Positions 62,667-64,000 of a stretch of 64,000 bases of DNA are shown here, piece by piece. Position numbers and translations under genes: made by a program. The stretch spans positions 62,001 through 126,000 of the forward strand of contig NZ_JAKSYM010000403.1 in NCBI RefSeq assembly GCF_022829545.1, read 5' to 3'. The notes beneath the pieces were generated by a model that saw nothing but the letters and a program-made list of their open reading frames with translations, was not told the origin of the DNA and made no database searches. Source of the DNA: Methylobacterium sp. J-030 (GTDB lineage: Bacteria > Pseudomonadota > Alphaproteobacteria > Rhizobiales > Beijerinckiaceae). Position 1 is the stretch's first letter. Every line of letters starts with the position of its first letter.

Positions 62667-63074
62667 ATGCGGACCAACCAGCCGAGCATCGACCTCGCCG
62701 CGCGGATCATGAGCGCGTATGTCACGCGCAACAGTGTCCCCGCCGATAACTTGCCGGATCTGCTCGTCACGGTCCACCGTTCGATCCTGGCCCTGAACCG
62801 CCCGGCGCAGCCGCCGGCCCGACGCGCGAGCGAGGCGCAGATCCGGGCCTCGATCCGGCCCGACGCGCTCGTCAGCTTCGAGGACGGCAAACCCTACAAG
62901 ACTCTGCGGCGCCATCTGACCCTCCGTGGGCTGACGCCGGAGGCCTACCGGGCCAAGTGGGGCCTGCCGGTCGATTACCCGCTGGTCTCGGCGACCTACA
63001 GCGCCCGGCGCTCGGATATCTCGCGCCAGATCGGGGTCAACCAGCGGCTGCGGATGAAGGCGGCGGCGGAGTAG
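62667..63074 (+). CDS. MucR/Ros-family transcriptional regulator lacking zinc cysteines
   Basis: 135 residues with a strong GGAGGAGG site. N-terminal helical part (VTVHRSILALNRPAQ) and a C-terminal Ros-fold DNA-binding domain: FEDGKPYKTLRRHLTLRGLTPEAYRAKWGLPVDYPLVSATYSARRS. In classical Ros/MucR this domain has CxxC and His ligands; here the positions read VSFED, so both cysteines are gone while the LRRHL helix remains. Zinc-free members are known in Mesorhizobium. It is a likely global repressor of envelope or symbiosis genes. The last 38 bp overlap the convergent glucosidase gene. Confidence 0.88.
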   Translation: MRTNQPSIDLAARIMSAYVTRNSVPADNLPDLLVTVHRSILALNRPAQPPARRASEAQIRASIRPDALVSFEDGKPYKTLRRHLTLRGLTPEAYRAKWGLPVDYPLVSATYSARRSDISRQIGVNQRLRMKAAAE

Positions 63075-64000
63075 GCGCCGCAGCGGTCGCGACGTCCTGG
63101 ATCAGCAGCGCCACAAGTCCGGACCAGCCGGTCTGATGGGAGGCGCCCACGCCCCGGCCGGTATCGCCGTGATAGTATTCGTAGAAGAGCACGAGCTCAC
63201 GGAAATGCGGATCGTCCTGTTCCAGGCGGCTCTCGCCGTAGACCGGCCTGCGCCCGTCGGCGCCCCGGGTCGAGAGGCCAATTAGGCGGCGTGAGAGATC
63301 GAGGGCGATCTCGCGGAGCGACGAGGTCCGCCCCGAGCCGGTCGGTGCCTCGACCCGGAAATCCGCGCCGTAATACTCGTGGAACTGGTGCAGGGCGGTG
63401 ATGAGCAGGTAGTTGACCGGCATCCAGACCGGCCCGCGCCAGTTCGAATTGCCGCCGAATAGCCGCGAGCGCGATTCCGCGGGCTCGTAGGTCAGGCCGA
63501 GATCGCGTCCGTCCCAGGCGAAGCAGAAGGGCTTTTCGGCATAGACGCGGGACACCCCCCGCAGGCCGTGATCGGACAGGAACTCGTCCGGGTCGAGGGC
63601 GCGGTGAAGCAGCGCCTTCAGCCGGTGCCCGCGCAGCAGCGAGAGCAGCGCGGTCCGGCCCTGGCCGGGCTCGTCCCAGCGCGACACCAGGGAGGCGAGG
63701 TCGGGACGGTTCCTCAGGAAGAACAGCATCCGGTTGCGCAGCGCCGGCAGCTCGTCCAGGTCGCTTTCGTTGATCGTCGCCACCGCGAGGATCGGGATCA
63801 GGCCGACCAGGGTCCGCGCCCGGATCGGCAGGCGTGCGCCCGCGCGGGTCTCGATCACGTCGTAGAAGAAGCCGTCCGCCTCGTCCCAGACGCCGTCGCC
63901 CGTCGCCGCCGCGATCAGGAGGAAATGCTCGAAGAACTTTTCCGCCATGTCCTCGTAGGTTGGGTCCCGGAGCGCCAGCTCGATGGCGATGCGCATCAGC
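63037..64000 (-). CDS. MGH1-type glucosidase, N-terminus beyond window
   Basis: C-terminal ~320 residues of a large (alpha/alpha)6-barrel glycoside hydrolase of the GH63/mannosyl-oligosaccharide glucosidase-like group. FFEHFLLIAAATGDGVWDEADGFFYDVI, RSRLFGGNSNWRGPVWMPVNYLLITALHQFHEYYGADF and LFYEYYHGDTGRGVGASHQTGWSGLVALLI hold the conserved Trp/Asp/Glu clusters. Bacterial members act on glucosylglycerate, trehalose-like or other glucosides. The C-terminus ends with a Pro/Ala tail. The reading frame continues past 64000. Confidence 0.85.
   Translation of the reverse strand, partial: LMRIAIELALRDPTYEDMAEKFFEHFLLIAAATGDGVWDEADGFFYDVIETRAGARLPIRARTLVGLIPILAVATINESDLDELPALRNRMLFFLRNRPDLASLVSRWDEPGQGRTALLSLLRGHRLKALLHRALDPDEFLSDHGLRGVSRVYAEKPFCFAWDGRDLGLTYEPAESRSRLFGGNSNWRGPVWMPVNYLLITALHQFHEYYGADFRVEAPTGSGRTSSLREIALDLSRRLIGLSTRGADGRRPVYGESRLEQDDPHFRELVLFYEYYHGDTGRGVGASHQTGWSGLVALLIQDVATAAAPTPPPPSSAAAG

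Overview
The window is high-GC (roughly 70 %) alphaproteobacterial chromosome. Gene order and protein character point to Hyphomicrobiales, most likely Methylobacterium or a close relative: an LpxI-type lipid A pathway, an extended IF-1, a HWE-type histidine kinase, a MucR/Ros-family regulator and dispersed palindromic intergenic repeats. This assignment is an inference; no rRNA or other strict marker is present. No tRNA, rRNA, CRISPR array, prophage or complete insertion sequence was seen.

Region 1 (1-17.9 kb) is a housekeeping and envelope block. A divergent diacylglycerol kinase-like/metallophosphoesterase pair precedes pyrH, frr, cdsA and dxr. A TetR-controlled EmrAB-like efflux pair (with two near-identical palindromic operators) is inserted before rseP, bamA, lpxD, fabZ, lpxA, lpxI and lpxB. 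Together these genes make CDP-diacylglycerol, isoprenoid precursor and lipid A and assemble outer-membrane proteins. uppS, commonly found between frr and cdsA, is absent from the cluster.

Region 2 (17.9-35.6 kb) is mixed. It holds a repeat-rich intergenic stretch, a 2OG-Fe(II) oxygenase, a PF06472-type ABC exporter, the Entner-Doudoroff pair edd-eda, a periplasmic asparaginase, and an MFS transporter behind a two-component system whose NtrC-type regulator has GAFGGA instead of GAFTGA. A BrnT/BrnA-like toxin-antitoxin remnant, an orphan Hpt protein convergent with a HWE kinase, and a UbiB-family kinase follow.

Region 3 (35.6-46.5 kb) looks like a sugar-acid catabolic island. Two ACS-family MFS transporters, a substrate-binding-like protein, uronate dehydrogenase, a lactonase and an FMN 2-hydroxyacid dehydrogenase lie on the minus strand. 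A LacI regulator, an Asp/Glu-racemase-like protein and a hydroxypyruvate isomerase-like protein lie on the plus strand, and a D-2-hydroxyacid dehydrogenase closes the region. A perfect 14-bp LacI-type palindrome lies in the divergent promoter, and a second, imperfect match lies before the racemase.

Region 4 (46.5-64 kb) has an aromatic aminotransferase, a periplasmic binding protein, infA, an EamA exporter and a sulfite-oxidase-like gene interrupted by a single in-frame TAG, followed by its ferredoxin reductase partner. Next come a Ca2+/H+ antiporter, a DEAD-box helicase and a NarL-type two-component pair leading into tenA, a DJ-1/PfpI protein, a TerB-like protein and lrgAB. The window ends with a MucR-family protein lacking the zinc-binding cysteines and a partial glucosidase.

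The most notable non-coding structure is a family of three ~158-bp long-palindrome elements (2429, 18009, 52283) in the same orientation. There is also a second palindromic family (40074, 55750, opposite orientations), a 5 x 16-bp tandem array (18182), and three GC hairpins sharing a GCAGA loop.
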